Counted from the first letter of the stretch, positions 51,836 through 60,977 are shown. The stretch is 64,000 bases of DNA from Bradyrhizobium prioriisuperbiae (GCF_032397745.1 NZ_CP135921.1:5382501-5446500); one strand, 5' to 3'. The notes: a model not told the origin generated them from the letters alone. Program-made: numbers and translations.

Positions 51836-53029
51836 ATGACACCGAACGATGTCGATCAGGATGCACTAGCCGCCGAGTGGGGCGCTGCGCTGGATTCGGA
51901 AGATCCGGAAGCCGCAGCCGCCGAGGCTGCCGCCAACGAACTGACGGAGGCGATGGCGGAACAATGGGCCGCCATGGTCGACGAGAGCAGCAAGGGGCTC
52001 AGCGCTGCGGCTGGCGAACGCGTGCTGTCGCAGGAAGAGATCGACAATCTGCTCGGCTTCAGTGTCGGCGAGGTCAATCTCGACGATAATTCCGGCATTC
52101 GCTCCATCATCGATTCCGCGATGGTGTCCTACGAGCGTCTGCCGATGCTCGAAATCGTGTTCGACCGGCTGGTCCGGCTGATGACGACTTCGCTGCGCAA
52201 TTTCACCTCCGACAACGTCGAGGTCTCGCTCGACCGCATCACCTCGGTGCGGTTCGGCGACTACATGAATTCGATCCCGCTGCCCGCCGTGCTCGCCGTG
52301 TTCAAGGCGGAGGAGTGGGAGAATTTCGGGCTCGCCACCGTCGACTCCAGCCTGATCTATTCCATGATCGACGTGCTGCTGGGCGGCCGCCGCGGCACCA
52401 CCTCGCTGCGCATCGAGGGCCGACCCTACACCACCATCGAAACCAATCTGGTCAAGCGCCTGGTCGAAGTGGTGCTGGCGGATGCCGAGCAGGCGTTCCG
52501 CCCGCTGTCGCCGGTGTCGCTGTCGATCGACCGGCTCGAGACCAACCCGCGCTTCGCCGCCATCAGCCGTCCCGCCAACGCCGCCATCCTGGTGCGGCTG
52601 CGGATCGATATGGAAGATCGTGGCGGTAACATCGAACTGCTGCTGCCTTACGCCACCATCGAACCGATCCGCGACGTGCTGTTGCAGATGTTCATGGGTG
52701 AAAAGTTCGGCCGCGATCCGATCTGGGAAGGCCACTTGGCCACCGAAATCGGTCGTGCCCAGATCGCTGTCGATGCGGTCCTCTATGAAGCCGACATTCC
52801 CTTGAAGGAGCTGATGCAGCTGCAGGTCGGCGATACGCTGCCGCTCGACATGCGCGCTGACGCGGTGGTGTCGGTGCGCTGCGGCGACGTCATCCTGACT
52901 GAAGGACGGATGGGGCGGGTCGGCGACCGCGTCGCCATTCGCGTCACCAAGCCGCTTCGCAAGCCGCACATGACGCTTGCGATGTTTGAAAAAGCCGATG
53001 AACAGACGAAAATGATGGAGGCACAATGA
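51836..53029 (+). CDS. fliM: Flagellar motor switch protein FliM
   Basis: A 397-residue protein. An acidic, Ala-rich N-terminal ~65 residues precedes LSQEEIDNLLGF, the conserved FliM opening, so CheY-binding may involve an unusual extended tail. The CheC-like middle (MLEIVFDRLVRLMTTSLRNFTSDNVEV) and the C-terminal SpoA domain (LKELMQLQVGDTLPLDMRADAVVSVRCGDVILTEGRMGRVGDRVAIRV) are intact. It forms the switch in the C-ring. Overlaps the next gene by 4 bp (ATGA). Confidence 0.97.
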   Translation: MTPNDVDQDALAAEWGAALDSEDPEAAAAEAAANELTEAMAEQWAAMVDESSKGLSAAAGERVLSQEEIDNLLGFSVGEVNLDDNSGIRSIIDSAMVSYERLPMLEIVFDRLVRLMTTSLRNFTSDNVEVSLDRITSVRFGDYMNSIPLPAVLAVFKAEEWENFGLATVDSSLIYSMIDVLLGGRRGTTSLRIEGRPYTTIETNLVKRLVEVVLADAEQAFRPLSPVSLSIDRLETNPRFAAISRPANAAILVRLRIDMEDRGGNIELLLPYATIEPIRDVLLQMFMGEKFGRDPIWEGHLATEIGRAQIAVDAVLYEADIPLKELMQLQVGDTLPLDMRADAVVSVRCGDVILTEGRMGRVGDRVAIRVTKPLRKPHMTLAMFEKADEQTKMMEAQ

Positions 53030-53448
53030 ACCATTCTGTAGGGATGATCATCGAAACACTGGTCGCGATTTTGCTGGTCGCGACAATCGGGTACTGCATG
53101 TTGCTCAATATGCGCCTGAAGCGGCTCAAGGCCGACGAGCAGTCGCTCAAGGCGACGATTGCGGAATTGATCACCGCGACCGAAATCGCCGAGCGGGCGA
53201 TCGGCGGCCTCAAGGTGACGGTGCGCGATTGCAACGAAAACCTCGGCGGCCGGCTGACCGCCGCAGCCGACATCACCACCGCGCTCGACAAGCGGCTGGT
53301 GGCCGGTGAAGAGCTGCTGCGGCGGCTGTCGCGCATCGTGGCCGCGGGCCAGGTTGTGAAGGACATCGAGCGGTCGTCGTCCGCGGCGTCGCTGGCTGAG
53401 GCTGCAACGGCATTCGCCGATCGCAAGCGCACGGCGGTTGCGGCATGA
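53026..53448 (+). CDS. DUF6468-type flagellar membrane protein
   Basis: A 140-residue protein with one N-terminal membrane helix (MIIETLVAILLVATIGYCMLLNMRLKRL) and a cytoplasmic helical tail (TAEIAERAIGGLK-like segment, DKRLVAGEELLRRLSRI). Proteins of this type sit between fliM and the MotE-like gene in many alphaproteobacteria and carry a DUF6468 label. Overlaps of 4 bp at both ends show strict co-translation with fliM and motE, so a motor or basal-body role is likely though undefined. Confidence 0.8.
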   Translation: MNHSVGMIIETLVAILLVATIGYCMLLNMRLKRLKADEQSLKATIAELITATEIAERAIGGLKVTVRDCNENLGGRLTAAADITTALDKRLVAGEELLRRLSRIVAAGQVVKDIERSSSAASLAEAATAFADRKRTAVAA

Positions 53449-54260
53449 CATCCAGGCGTAACTTCCGCGTCATCCCTCTGGTGCTGGCGGCGATCATCGG
53501 TCTGGTCACGCTCAAGACCCTCGGGCTGGTGCTGGAGGGCGGTTATATCTTCGACGACCGCAATGTGTCCTCTGCCACGACGTCTACCCAGGTTTCGGAC
53601 CGGATGTCGTGGGCGCAGGAGATGTTCAACTTCCCGGGCGGCCGGTCGCGTGCAGCCCCTGATGTCTCCGACATCACGGGCTCGGTGACCGCCAAGAAGG
53701 AAGAGCCGAAAGCTGAGAAGAAGCCCGAGGACAAGCCGGCGGAGCCGCCGGCCGGTCAGGTGGTGGTGCTGCCGCAGGAGGGGGAGCGGGCGGTGTCCGC
53801 CTCCGAACGCGCCATCCTGGAGCGGCTGCAGGAGCGTCGCCAGGAGCTCGAGGCGCGGGCGCGGGAGATCGACATCCGCGAAAACCTGCTGAAGGCCGCC
53901 GAGAAGCGCATCGAGGGCAAGGTCGAGGAGATGAAGGCCGTCGAGGCGCGGATGGGCGCCGCGAGCGACCAGCGGACCCAGGCCGATGCCGCCAAGTTCA
54001 AGGGCATCGTCACCATGTACGAGGCCATGAAGCCGAAGGATGCCGCGAAAATCTTCGACCGGCTCGAAATGTCGGTGCTGATCGAGGTCGCAAGCCAGAT
54101 CGCGCCACGCAAGATGTCCGACATCGTCGGCCAGATGCAGCCGGAAGCGGCCGAGCGGCTGACCGTCGAGATGGCGCGCCGCGCTGGCGGCGACAAGACC
54201 GCCTCGGCTTCCGATCTTCCTAAGATCGAAGGCCGGCCGGTCGACGGCAGCAGCAATTAA
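53445..54260 (+). CDS. MotE-like flagellar protein
   Basis: A 271-residue protein: one membrane helix (FRVIPLVLAAIIGLVTLKTLGLVL), a Pro/Lys/Glu-rich linker (about 85-115), a long coiled coil (ASERAILERLQERRQELEARAREIDIREN...) and a C-terminal MgtE-N-like segment (FKGIVTMYEAMKPKDAAKIFDRLEMSVLIEVASQIAPRKMSDIVGQM). In Sinorhizobium MotE chaperones MotC; in Caulobacter the relative is FlbB/FlmE-like. Topology puts most of it in the periplasm. Last gene of the fliL operon. Confidence 0.85.
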   Translation: MTSRRNFRVIPLVLAAIIGLVTLKTLGLVLEGGYIFDDRNVSSATTSTQVSDRMSWAQEMFNFPGGRSRAAPDVSDITGSVTAKKEEPKAEKKPEDKPAEPPAGQVVVLPQEGERAVSASERAILERLQERRQELEARAREIDIRENLLKAAEKRIEGKVEEMKAVEARMGAASDQRTQADAAKFKGIVTMYEAMKPKDAAKIFDRLEMSVLIEVASQIAPRKMSDIVGQMQPEAAERLTVEMARRAGGDKTASASDLPKIEGRPVDGSSN

Positions 54261-54333
54261 GACGTCGGCAAGTTCGCGACGATCAATTATTTGCGCCATC
54301 CGGCGTCATTCCCGCGGCACCGGATGGGGTTGC

Positions 54334-54348
54334 TTAACAGCTCCTTAA
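54334..54348 (+). promoter_or_regulatory. CtrA-type box upstream of the 1236-residue protein
   Basis: A perfect TTAA-N7-TTAA, 72 bp before the start codon, the same distance as the site before the Hpt gene. This is the main evidence that the large gene belongs to the motility/cell-cycle regulon. Confidence 0.55.
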
Positions 54349-54419
54349 ACGCCTGAAACTACAGTCCGTCGCGTGCAATCGCTGGCCGCGAGGCCGCCGA
54401 GGGAATTGGGTCGAGAGAC

Positions 54420-57400
54420 GTGAGCAGGATGCGAACGAGTCCCGGACGAGAGTGGCTGTTTGGGTGTGAGGCGGCGCGACACCATCTTGCGTCGTTGCGA
54501 ATCGGTGCGGCGCCGGCGGCGCTGCTGCTCTCGCTATCGGTGCTGTCCGCCCAGGCCCAGCCTAAAGCCCAAAGCCAGCCTAAAGTCCAAGCTCAGGCTC
54601 AGACCCAGGTTCAGCCTCAAGCCCAACCGCGCGCTCCGCTTCCGCAGCAGGCCGAGGCCGAACCCATCAAGGGCGAGGCGAGCTTTTCCGCCGGCGGCGG
54701 TTATGCCCGCCTGGTCCTCAAGCTCGCCGAGGACGTTGATTCCGAGGTAATGACCGCGGGCTCGATCCTGGTCATCCGTTTCAAGAAGCCGATCGACATT
54801 CCCGTCGAGAGCCTCGCCAATGCGGTGCCGGATTATGTCGGCATGGCGCGGCGCGATCCCGACGGCATGGCGATCCGGCTGGCGCTGTCGCGCAAGGTCA
54901 CCGTGAATTCCATGACCGCGGGTGAGCGGATCTTCATCGACCTGTTGCCGGAGAGCTGGAAAGGCCTGCCGCCGCCGCTGCCGCAGGAGGTGGTGCGCGA
55001 GCTCGCCGAGCGCGCGCGCGTGGCCGAGCGGGCGCTGCGCCAGCAGAAGCTGGTCGCGGAAACCAGGAAGCGCCCGCCGGTGCGGGTGCGCGCTTCGGTG
55101 CAGCCGACCTTCGTCCGCTTTGTGTTCGAACTGCCGTCGGGCGTCGGCGTCTCGTCGTCGTTGGAAGACAAGAAGCTCTCGCTTGTGTTCGCAACCCCGA
55201 TGACCTTCGACCTGACCGACGCCAAGCTGGTCGCGCCGGCGAACATCTCGGCGATCGAGCAGAAGATCGACGGTGAGGGGGCGACGGTGTCGTTCGCCGT
55301 GATCGGCGACGTCGATGTGAAGTCGTTCCGTGAGGATGCCAACTACGTCGTGGATGTCGGCTTCGATCAGTCCCGCAAGTCGTCGGCCCTTGTGACTCCC
55401 AAGACCGACACCAGGGCTGAGCCCAAAACAGAGACGAAGGCGGCACCGCCTGTGGTGACGAAGCCGGCGAGTGTGGCGCCGGATAAATCGAGCGCCGTGA
55501 CACCTCAGGCCGAGCCGGCTGCCGAACCCGTTATGGAGCAGATCAAGGCGGCCGCGGCGGCCACGCCGCCGCCGGCTGCTGTGCCGGAGGCGGCTGCACC
55601 CCCGGCGCCGATTGCCGCGGTGCCGGTCGCCTCGCCGACACCGGCGCCCGAGATGGTGCGAGTCGAAGCCGCGCCCGCGCGCGACGACGCGACGGTGACG
55701 GTGCGCGCCACGCGCAGCAGCGACGGCTTGCGGCTGGCATTTCCATTCAAGACGGCGACCCCCGCCGCCGCGTTCCGCCGCGGCGATGCGGTCTGGCTGG
55801 TGGTCGACGATCAAGCTGGCATCAACACCGAGGCCATCCGCCGTGACGGCGGATCGATCATCGGCGATGTCGTCACGCAAAAGCTCGACAAGGGCCAGGC
55901 GATCCGCATCCGTCTGGGACGGCCGCAATTGGCGAGCCTTGCGGGCGAGGGCACGGGTTTTGTCCTGACGCTTGCCGATACCATGGAGATGCCGCAGCAG
56001 CCGCTCTCCGCCATCCGCAACATTGCCGATCCGGCACGGGCGCATGTCGCCGTCATGCTGGCGAATCCGGCCATCGTGCATCACCTGATCGATCCCGAGG
56101 CCGGCGATCCGTTGACCGTGGTCACCGCGCCGCTGCCGGCCCACGGCTTCGTCAAGCGCCAGGACTTCGTGGAATTCGCGCTGCTGGAATCGATCCACGG
56201 CGTGGTCGTTCAGTCCAACGCCGACGACCTCGCCATCACCACGTCGCCTGACCGGGTGGTGCTGACTCGTCCCGGCGGGTTGACATTGTCGTCGGCCGAT
56301 CTCGCCCCGCAACGGATTGCGGGTGGTCCGCGTCCGCTGTTCGATCTCGCGGAGTGGCGGCAGAACCGCGATGCCATCTTCGGCAAGCGGCAGGACGAAT
56401 TGATATCAGCTGCGGCCCAGGCCAATGGCGATGCCAGGACAGCTGCGAACATCGAGCTCGCGCGGTTTTATCTGGCGCGCGGCTTCTATCCCGAGGCCAA
56501 GGGCGCTGCCGATCTGGCGCTCGCCGATGCCAAGCCCGGCACCGAGGATCCGACCGCACTCATCGTGCGCGCGGTCGCCAGCATTCTGAGCGGCCACCCC
56601 GAGGCCGGCTTGAAGGATTTCGGCAATTCCGTGATCGGCAGCGGCTACGATCTGCAGGTCTGGAAAGGCCTCGCGGCCGCGGGTCAGGACAAATGGCCGG
56701 ATGCCCGCGAGAAGTTCAAGAATGCGGAATTCGCGATCGCGGCGCTGCCCGACGATCTGCAGCGCATCGTGCTTGCGACCGCCATGCGCGCATCGCTCGT
56801 CGTCAGGGATTACGCCGGTGCCTCGGCCCGCAGCAATGATCTCGACGTCATCGGCATTCCGCCGGAGAGGATGCCTGCGATCGCGGTGATGCGGGCAGGG
56901 CTCGCCGAAGCGCTGGGACGCGAGAAGGAAGCCTTGAGCGTCTATCGCGACGTCATCGCTTCGAACGATCGTCCGGCCGCCGCCGAGGCACGGCTGCGCG
57001 AAATCGCACTGCGCCAGAAGCGCAACGAGATCGGCGCTGACGAGGCCCTGCAGGGGTTAGAGACCCTGGCGGTGAGCTGGCGCGGCGGCGACATCGAACT
57101 CGAAACCCTGCAGCAACTGGCGCGGGTGTATGCGGCGTCCGCCCGTTATGCGGACTCGTTCGCGGCGGCGCGCCTCGTCACCCGGCTGTCGGCGAACTCC
57201 GACGTGTCGCGGCAGACGCAAGACGAGACCTCTGCGCTGTTCTCGCAGGTGTTCCTCGGGCCAAAGGGTGATGAGCTGCCGCCGATCGAAGCGCTGGGGA
57301 TGTTCTACGATTATCGCGAGCTGACCCCGATCGGACGGCGCGGCGACGAGATGATCCGGCGGCTGTCGGAGCGCCTGGCCAATGTCGACCTGCTCGATCA

Positions 57401-58130
57401 GGCCGCCGATCTGCTGCAGTACCAGGTCGATCACCGGCTCGAGGGCGCCGCGCGCGCCCAGGTGGCTGCGCGCCTCGCCACCGTCTATCTGATGAACCGC
57501 AAGCCGGATCGCGCGGGCAGCGTCCTCAGGGATACCCGGATCGCCGATCTCGCCGGCGAACTGCGCCAGCAACGGCTGCTGCTGGAGGCGCGGGCGCAAA
57601 GCGACATCGGCCGCCACGATCTCGCACTCGACATCGTCTCCAATCTCACCGGCCGTGAAGTGGTGCGGCTGCGCTCCGACATTTATTGGGCGGCACGGCG
57701 CTGGCGCGAATCCGCCGAGCAGGTCGAGCTGTATTACGGCGACCGCTGGAAGGATTTCCAGCCGCTCAATACCGTTGAAAAGGGCGACGTGATCCGGGCC
57801 GCGATCGGCTATGCGCTTGCCGAGGACGTGTTGGGACTTGCACGTTTCCGCGAGAAATTCGGCCCGAAGATGAGCAGTGGTGCCGATCGCGTGGCGTTCG
57901 ACATCGCCAGCAAGCCTGTCGCGGCAAGCAGCGCCGAGTTCACCCAGATCGCGAAAATGGCGGCATCGGTCGACACCCTGGACGGCTTCCTGCGCGAAAT
58001 GAAGACCCGCTTCGGCGATACGACAATGGCGAAGGCGGTGCTGCCGCGCGCCATCTCGCAGGCGGACCCGACCCCCACCGGCACGCTGCCCAAAGTCGGT
58101 GGCGTGAAGAGCGCGAGCGCTGTGCAGTAG
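54420..58130 (+). CDS. Large exported TPR-like protein of the flagellar locus
   Basis: 1236 residues starting at GTG 54420 (ATG 54429 is an alternative). The hydrophobic segment LRIGAAPAALLLSLSVLSAQA serves as a signal peptide. A Gln-Pro repeat (about 47-72), a beta-rich region (GYARLVLKLAEDVDSE..., AMIN-like, 85-195) and an Ala/Pro-rich linker (320-415) follow. From ~residue 640 to the end it is helical, with TPR-like units (ANIELARFYLARGFYPEAKGAADLALADAKPG). Probably periplasmic, perhaps a scaffold for basal-body or stator assembly (inference). It has its own CtrA-type site 160 bp after the motE-like gene. Similar proteins occur at this position in relatives, as I recall. Confidence 0.8.
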   Translation: MSRMRTSPGREWLFGCEAARHHLASLRIGAAPAALLLSLSVLSAQAQPKAQSQPKVQAQAQTQVQPQAQPRAPLPQQAEAEPIKGEASFSAGGGYARLVLKLAEDVDSEVMTAGSILVIRFKKPIDIPVESLANAVPDYVGMARRDPDGMAIRLALSRKVTVNSMTAGERIFIDLLPESWKGLPPPLPQEVVRELAERARVAERALRQQKLVAETRKRPPVRVRASVQPTFVRFVFELPSGVGVSSSLEDKKLSLVFATPMTFDLTDAKLVAPANISAIEQKIDGEGATVSFAVIGDVDVKSFREDANYVVDVGFDQSRKSSALVTPKTDTRAEPKTETKAAPPVVTKPASVAPDKSSAVTPQAEPAAEPVMEQIKAAAAATPPPAAVPEAAAPPAPIAAVPVASPTPAPEMVRVEAAPARDDATVTVRATRSSDGLRLAFPFKTATPAAAFRRGDAVWLVVDDQAGINTEAIRRDGGSIIGDVVTQKLDKGQAIRIRLGRPQLASLAGEGTGFVLTLADTMEMPQQPLSAIRNIADPARAHVAVMLANPAIVHHLIDPEAGDPLTVVTAPLPAHGFVKRQDFVEFALLESIHGVVVQSNADDLAITTSPDRVVLTRPGGLTLSSADLAPQRIAGGPRPLFDLAEWRQNRDAIFGKRQDELISAAAQANGDARTAANIELARFYLARGFYPEAKGAADLALADAKPGTEDPTALIVRAVASILSGHPEAGLKDFGNSVIGSGYDLQVWKGLAAAGQDKWPDAREKFKNAEFAIAALPDDLQRIVLATAMRASLVVRDYAGASARSNDLDVIGIPPERMPAIAVMRAGLAEALGREKEALSVYRDVIASNDRPAAAEARLREIALRQKRNEIGADEALQGLETLAVSWRGGDIELETLQQLARVYAASARYADSFAAARLVTRLSANSDVSRQTQDETSALFSQVFLGPKGDELPPIEALGMFYDYRELTPIGRRGDEMIRRLSERLANVDLLDQAADLLQYQVDHRLEGAARAQVAARLATVYLMNRKPDRAGSVLRDTRIADLAGELRQQRLLLEARAQSDIGRHDLALDIVSNLTGREVVRLRSDIYWAARRWRESAEQVELYYGDRWKDFQPLNTVEKGDVIRAAIGYALAEDVLGLARFREKFGPKMSSGADRVAFDIASKPVAASSAEFTQIAKMAASVDTLDGFLREMKTRFGDTTMAKAVLPRAISQADPTPTGTLPKVGGVKSASAVQ

Positions 58131-58137
58131 CCTCTGT

Positions 58138-58384
58138 TCCGTCATCCTGAGGTGCGAGCCTTGCGGTGCGCTTGCACCGCTGGGCGAGCCTCGAAGGATG
58201 AACGGCCCGGGCCGTCGCCTTCGAGGGCCGCGCTACGCACGGCCACCTCAGGGTGACGGTTAACTGAAGCTTCGATCTCGTTATGCTTCAGTGTTGGGAG
58301 CGTGCCTAGTTATCCGTCATCCTGAGGTGCGAGCCTTGCGGTGCGCTTGCACCGCTGGGCGAGCCTCGAAGGATGAACGGCCCG
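58138..58384. repeat. 72-bp perfect direct repeat with palindromes
   Basis: 58138-58209 and 58313-58384 are identical over 72 bp (tccgtcatcctgaggtgcga ... ggcccg). The first copy continues into an inverted partner ending cacctcagggtgacgg (58258), forming a long hairpin; the second lacks it and runs up to the GIY-YIG stop codon. A third, inverted, short version is at 58703-58746. Confidence 0.9.
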
Positions 58385-58390
58385 AGACCT

Positions 58391-58699
58391 TCAATCAGGC
58401 TTCGGCTTTCCGGCGCGCCGACGAGCTAGCCCCTTCAGAGTTTGCCAGTTCGACGCAATCAAGGCTTCTTTCTTCGCTCTGCCCCAGCCTTTGATCTGAC
58501 GTTCGGCCGCGATCCCATCAGTAATCCGATCGAAGTAGTCCGACCAAACCATGACTACCGGCCGGCGTGAGAAGGTGTAACCATTCGGAAAGGCGCCGGC
58601 ATTGTGCTGATCGATCCGCGGACCGAGGTCCTCACCTGACGTGCTCCCGACGTAATAGGAATTGTCGGCACAACGGAGCAGGTAAACGAAGATGCCCAC
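58391..58699 (-). CDS. Small GIY-YIG nuclease-family protein
   Basis: 102 residues. The motif FVYLLRCADNSYYVGSTSGEDLGPRIDQHN contains the GIY (here VYL) and YIG (YVG) strands and a conserved Arg and His; a Glu near residue 65 (AAERQIKGW) completes the usual catalytic set. These UPF0213/YhbQ-like proteins are thought to be DNA nucleases of unclear role. The gene is enclosed by copies of one palindrome family on both sides, within the gap between the TPR-like gene and fliP. Confidence 0.85.
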   Translation of the reverse strand: MGIFVYLLRCADNSYYVGSTSGEDLGPRIDQHNAGAFPNGYTFSRRPVVMVWSDYFDRITDGIAAERQIKGWGRAKKEALIASNWQTLKGLARRRAGKPKPD

Positions 58700-58702
58700 G
58701 GG

Positions 58703-58746
58703 CTATCATCCTTCGAGGCGCGCAAGAGCGCGCACCTCAGGATGAC
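58703..58746 (-). repeat. Inverted short copy of the cctgaggtgcg palindrome
   Basis: tcatccttcgaggcgcgcaa...gagcgcgcacctcaggatga, a hairpin immediately upstream of the GIY-YIG start, in opposite orientation to the two copies beyond its 3' end. Confidence 0.8.
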
Positions 58747-58819
58747 GATCACGTGGGAAAGATCAATAGGTGTTCTTCGGAGGCATGCGTCGACATTCGT
58801 TCAATCCGGATCGCCCTCG

Positions 58820-59587
58820 CTACCCCCCGTAACTCTGCACCAGGCTTCCGGCCACCAGCGACCAGCCGTCGACCAGCACGAAGAAGATCAGCTTGAACGG
58901 CAGCGACACCACGACCGGTGGCAGCATCATCATGCCCATCGACATCAAGACCGACGCCACCACGAGATCGATGATCAGGAACGGCAGGAACAGCAGGAAG
59001 CCGATCTCGAAGGCGCGCTTCAGTTCGGAGATCATGAACGCCGGCACCAGGATGCGCAACGACATGTCCTCGGGGGTCGCCGGCGGCGGCTCGCGGGACA
59101 GGTCCATGAACAGCTTGAGGTCCTTCTCGCGCACGTTCTTCTGCATGAAGCTGCGCAATGGCACCGAGCTTTTCTGCAGTGCCTCCTCGACGCCGATCTG
59201 GTTGGCGATCAGCGGCTTGATGCCGTCGTCATACGACTTTTGCAGCGCCGGTCCCATGACGAAGGCGGTCAGGAACAGCGCCAGCGCCAGGATCACCGAG
59301 TTCGGCGGCGCGGTCGCGGTGCCGAGCGCCGTGCGCAACAGCGACAGCACCACCACGATGCGGGTGAACGACGTCATCATGATCAGGATCGACGGCGCGA
59401 TCGACAGCACCGTCAGCAGCGCGATCAGCTGGATCGCGCGCTCCGTGACGCCGCTGCCCTGGCCGCCGAGATTGATGCTGATGTCCTGGGCAGCCGCCGG
59501 CGCGATCAGCGCTCCGGCAGCGGCCAATCCTGCAACGACGACAATGAGAAGGGATAAAACTCTACGCGGAACTTTGCCGAGACTCAC
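58820..59587 (-). CDS. fliP: Flagellar export gate protein FliP
   Basis: A 255-residue protein with a cleavable signal (LLIVVVAGLAAAGALIAPAAAQD), then the FliP pattern (IQLIALLTVLSIAPSILIMMTSFTRIVVVLSLLRTALGTATAPPNSVILALALFLTAFVMGP) and the C-terminal helices ending KLIFFVLVDGWSLVAGSLVQSY. It forms the export gate core with FliQ and FliR, encoded 3-5 kb away. Its start overlaps the fliO-like stop by 4 bp. Confidence 0.97.
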   Translation of the reverse strand: MSLGKVPRRVLSLLIVVVAGLAAAGALIAPAAAQDISINLGGQGSGVTERAIQLIALLTVLSIAPSILIMMTSFTRIVVVLSLLRTALGTATAPPNSVILALALFLTAFVMGPALQKSYDDGIKPLIANQIGVEEALQKSSVPLRSFMQKNVREKDLKLFMDLSREPPPATPEDMSLRILVPAFMISELKRAFEIGFLLFLPFLIIDLVVASVLMSMGMMMLPPVVVSLPFKLIFFVLVDGWSLVAGSLVQSYGG

Positions 59588-60666
59588 GTCGGCGACTTCG
59601 GACGGCCGAGCAGGCTGGCCATCTCGTCTTCCAGATTCTCGAACGACGTCGCCTTGGGGCCGGGCGGGGCAACCGGCGGCGCCGGTGTGTCGCTGCGTGG
59701 TGGTGGGCTGACCGAAATCTCGGTCGGACGCGGTGCAGGACGGCCCGGCGATTCGGGGACGACCGGCGGGGCGCGTTCTGCCGCTGCGGGCTCGCTGGGC
59801 TTGCGCAGTGCCGCTTCCAGCCGCTGCGCCATCTCGGCGAGGTTCTGGTCCGCGGCCGAGAGGGCTGGTGCAGCCGGGCGCTCGGCGACGCGCGGGGGCT
59901 GAGGCTTCGCCACCGGTTCGATCGGCGGCGGCGCCGAACGCGGCATGATCGGCTCGCCGCGCGGGATCAGGGGTTCGCTGCGCGGGGCCATTTGCTCGCT
60001 TCGCGAAACGGGCTCGCTCCGCGAAATGGGTTCACTTCGCGGCATCGCAGGCTCGCCACGGGGAATAGAAGGCTCGCCACGCGAGATCAAAGGTTCGCTG
60101 CGGGGCATCGTTTCACTGCGCGGCAGCGGCCGCGGTCGCACCGGTGGTTCCGGGCGCATGGGTGGTTCGGCCGCCAGCGGATCGCTGCGACGGTCCGTGA
60201 TCGAGGGCGACGGCCTGCGGGCTTCGTCGGCGAATGATGGACGAGTCGGGCGGGGCGGCAGTTCCGGCAGCACCGGATCGTGGTGATCGAGCCCATCGAG
60301 CGGAGTGTCGGCCCAGCTGCCCGCATCCGGCAGCGGCGCCACGCGGGGCGGCAGCTCCGCGCCGATCGGTCCGCGCGGCGACGTCTGCTCACGCTGCGGC
60401 ACCGCGCGCACGATGTTCGGCTCGATCACGATGTCGGTCGGGCCGCCGATCATCAGAAGATGTTCGACATTGTCGCGGCGCACCAAAACCAGGCGGCGAC
60501 GCGTATCCACTGTCGCGGCGTCGATCACGGCGAGACGCGGCATTCGTCCGCGATTCGCGTTCGAGCCAATGCGATTCTTGCCGAATCGACTGACCAGCCA
60601 CACAGCGAGGCCGACGATGGCCAGAACGGCCAGGAAGATAAGAGCGAATGTCACTAATTGCGGCAT
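59584..60666 (-). CDS. fliO: FliO-like flagellar export protein with repeat-rich tail
   Basis: A 360-residue protein. One N-terminal membrane helix (LVTFALIFLAVLAIVGLAVWLVSRF) and the small FliO domain (MPRLAVIDAATVDTRRRLVLVRRDNVEHLLMIGGPTDIVIEPNIVRA, 42-88) are clear. The remaining ~270 residues are disordered and Pro-rich, including about ten copies of a [MI]PR[SG]EP heptad-like repeat (residues ~185-250). FliO assists FliP ring assembly; typical FliO is 100-150 residues, so the tail is unusual. It is the upstream partner of fliP (4-bp overlap). Confidence 0.8.
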   Translation of the reverse strand: MPQLVTFALIFLAVLAIVGLAVWLVSRFGKNRIGSNANRGRMPRLAVIDAATVDTRRRLVLVRRDNVEHLLMIGGPTDIVIEPNIVRAVPQREQTSPRGPIGAELPPRVAPLPDAGSWADTPLDGLDHHDPVLPELPPRPTRPSFADEARRPSPSITDRRSDPLAAEPPMRPEPPVRPRPLPRSETMPRSEPLISRGEPSIPRGEPAMPRSEPISRSEPVSRSEQMAPRSEPLIPRGEPIMPRSAPPPIEPVAKPQPPRVAERPAAPALSAADQNLAEMAQRLEAALRKPSEPAAAERAPPVVPESPGRPAPRPTEISVSPPPRSDTPAPPVAPPGPKATSFENLEDEMASLLGRPKSPT

Positions 60667-60921
60667 GTTTGGTCCCCACCAAACAGAGTGTACTTCAATG
60701 TGCAGATTCGTCGAACGTTGCGGCCGAAGAAATTATTGCCCGATTGTGCAGCGGCGGCGCCCGATTCTCCGCGAATCCCTGAAGTGTTGCTCCATTCGTT
60801 AAATGTCTCGGCCACGGGTTAATGCCAACAGGCACTATTTACCACCCCGGCAGTCCAAAAATCGGCCCCATCGAAACTCTCGCCGGCACCAAGCCGGAAG
60901 AAATTTCAATGACTTGCATGG

Positions 60922-60936
60922 TTAACGGCGAATTAA
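60922..60936 (+). promoter_or_regulatory. CtrA-type box 1 upstream of flgB
   Basis: A perfect TTAA-N7-TTAA in the 393-bp divergent gap between fliO and flgB, 124 bp before flgB. No gene lies in the gap. Confidence 0.6.
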
Positions 60937-60962
60937 TGGCAAAAGTGAGCCGGCCTGTCCTA

Positions 60963-60977
60963 TTAACCAGATGTTAA
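60963..60977 (+). promoter_or_regulatory. CtrA-type box 2 upstream of flgB
   Basis: A second perfect site (TTAA-N7-TTAAC), 41 bp (about four helical turns) after the first and 83 bp before flgB. A GGCA-N5-TGCC palindrome follows at 60988-61000. Two spaced sites suggest cooperative binding at this export/basal-body operon. Confidence 0.6.

Noticed and set aside
54534..56312. 592-codon minus-strand frame
   Set aside because: Antisense to the TPR-like protein gene, Arg/His-rich with no domain. The plus strand has a signal peptide and continues to 58130.
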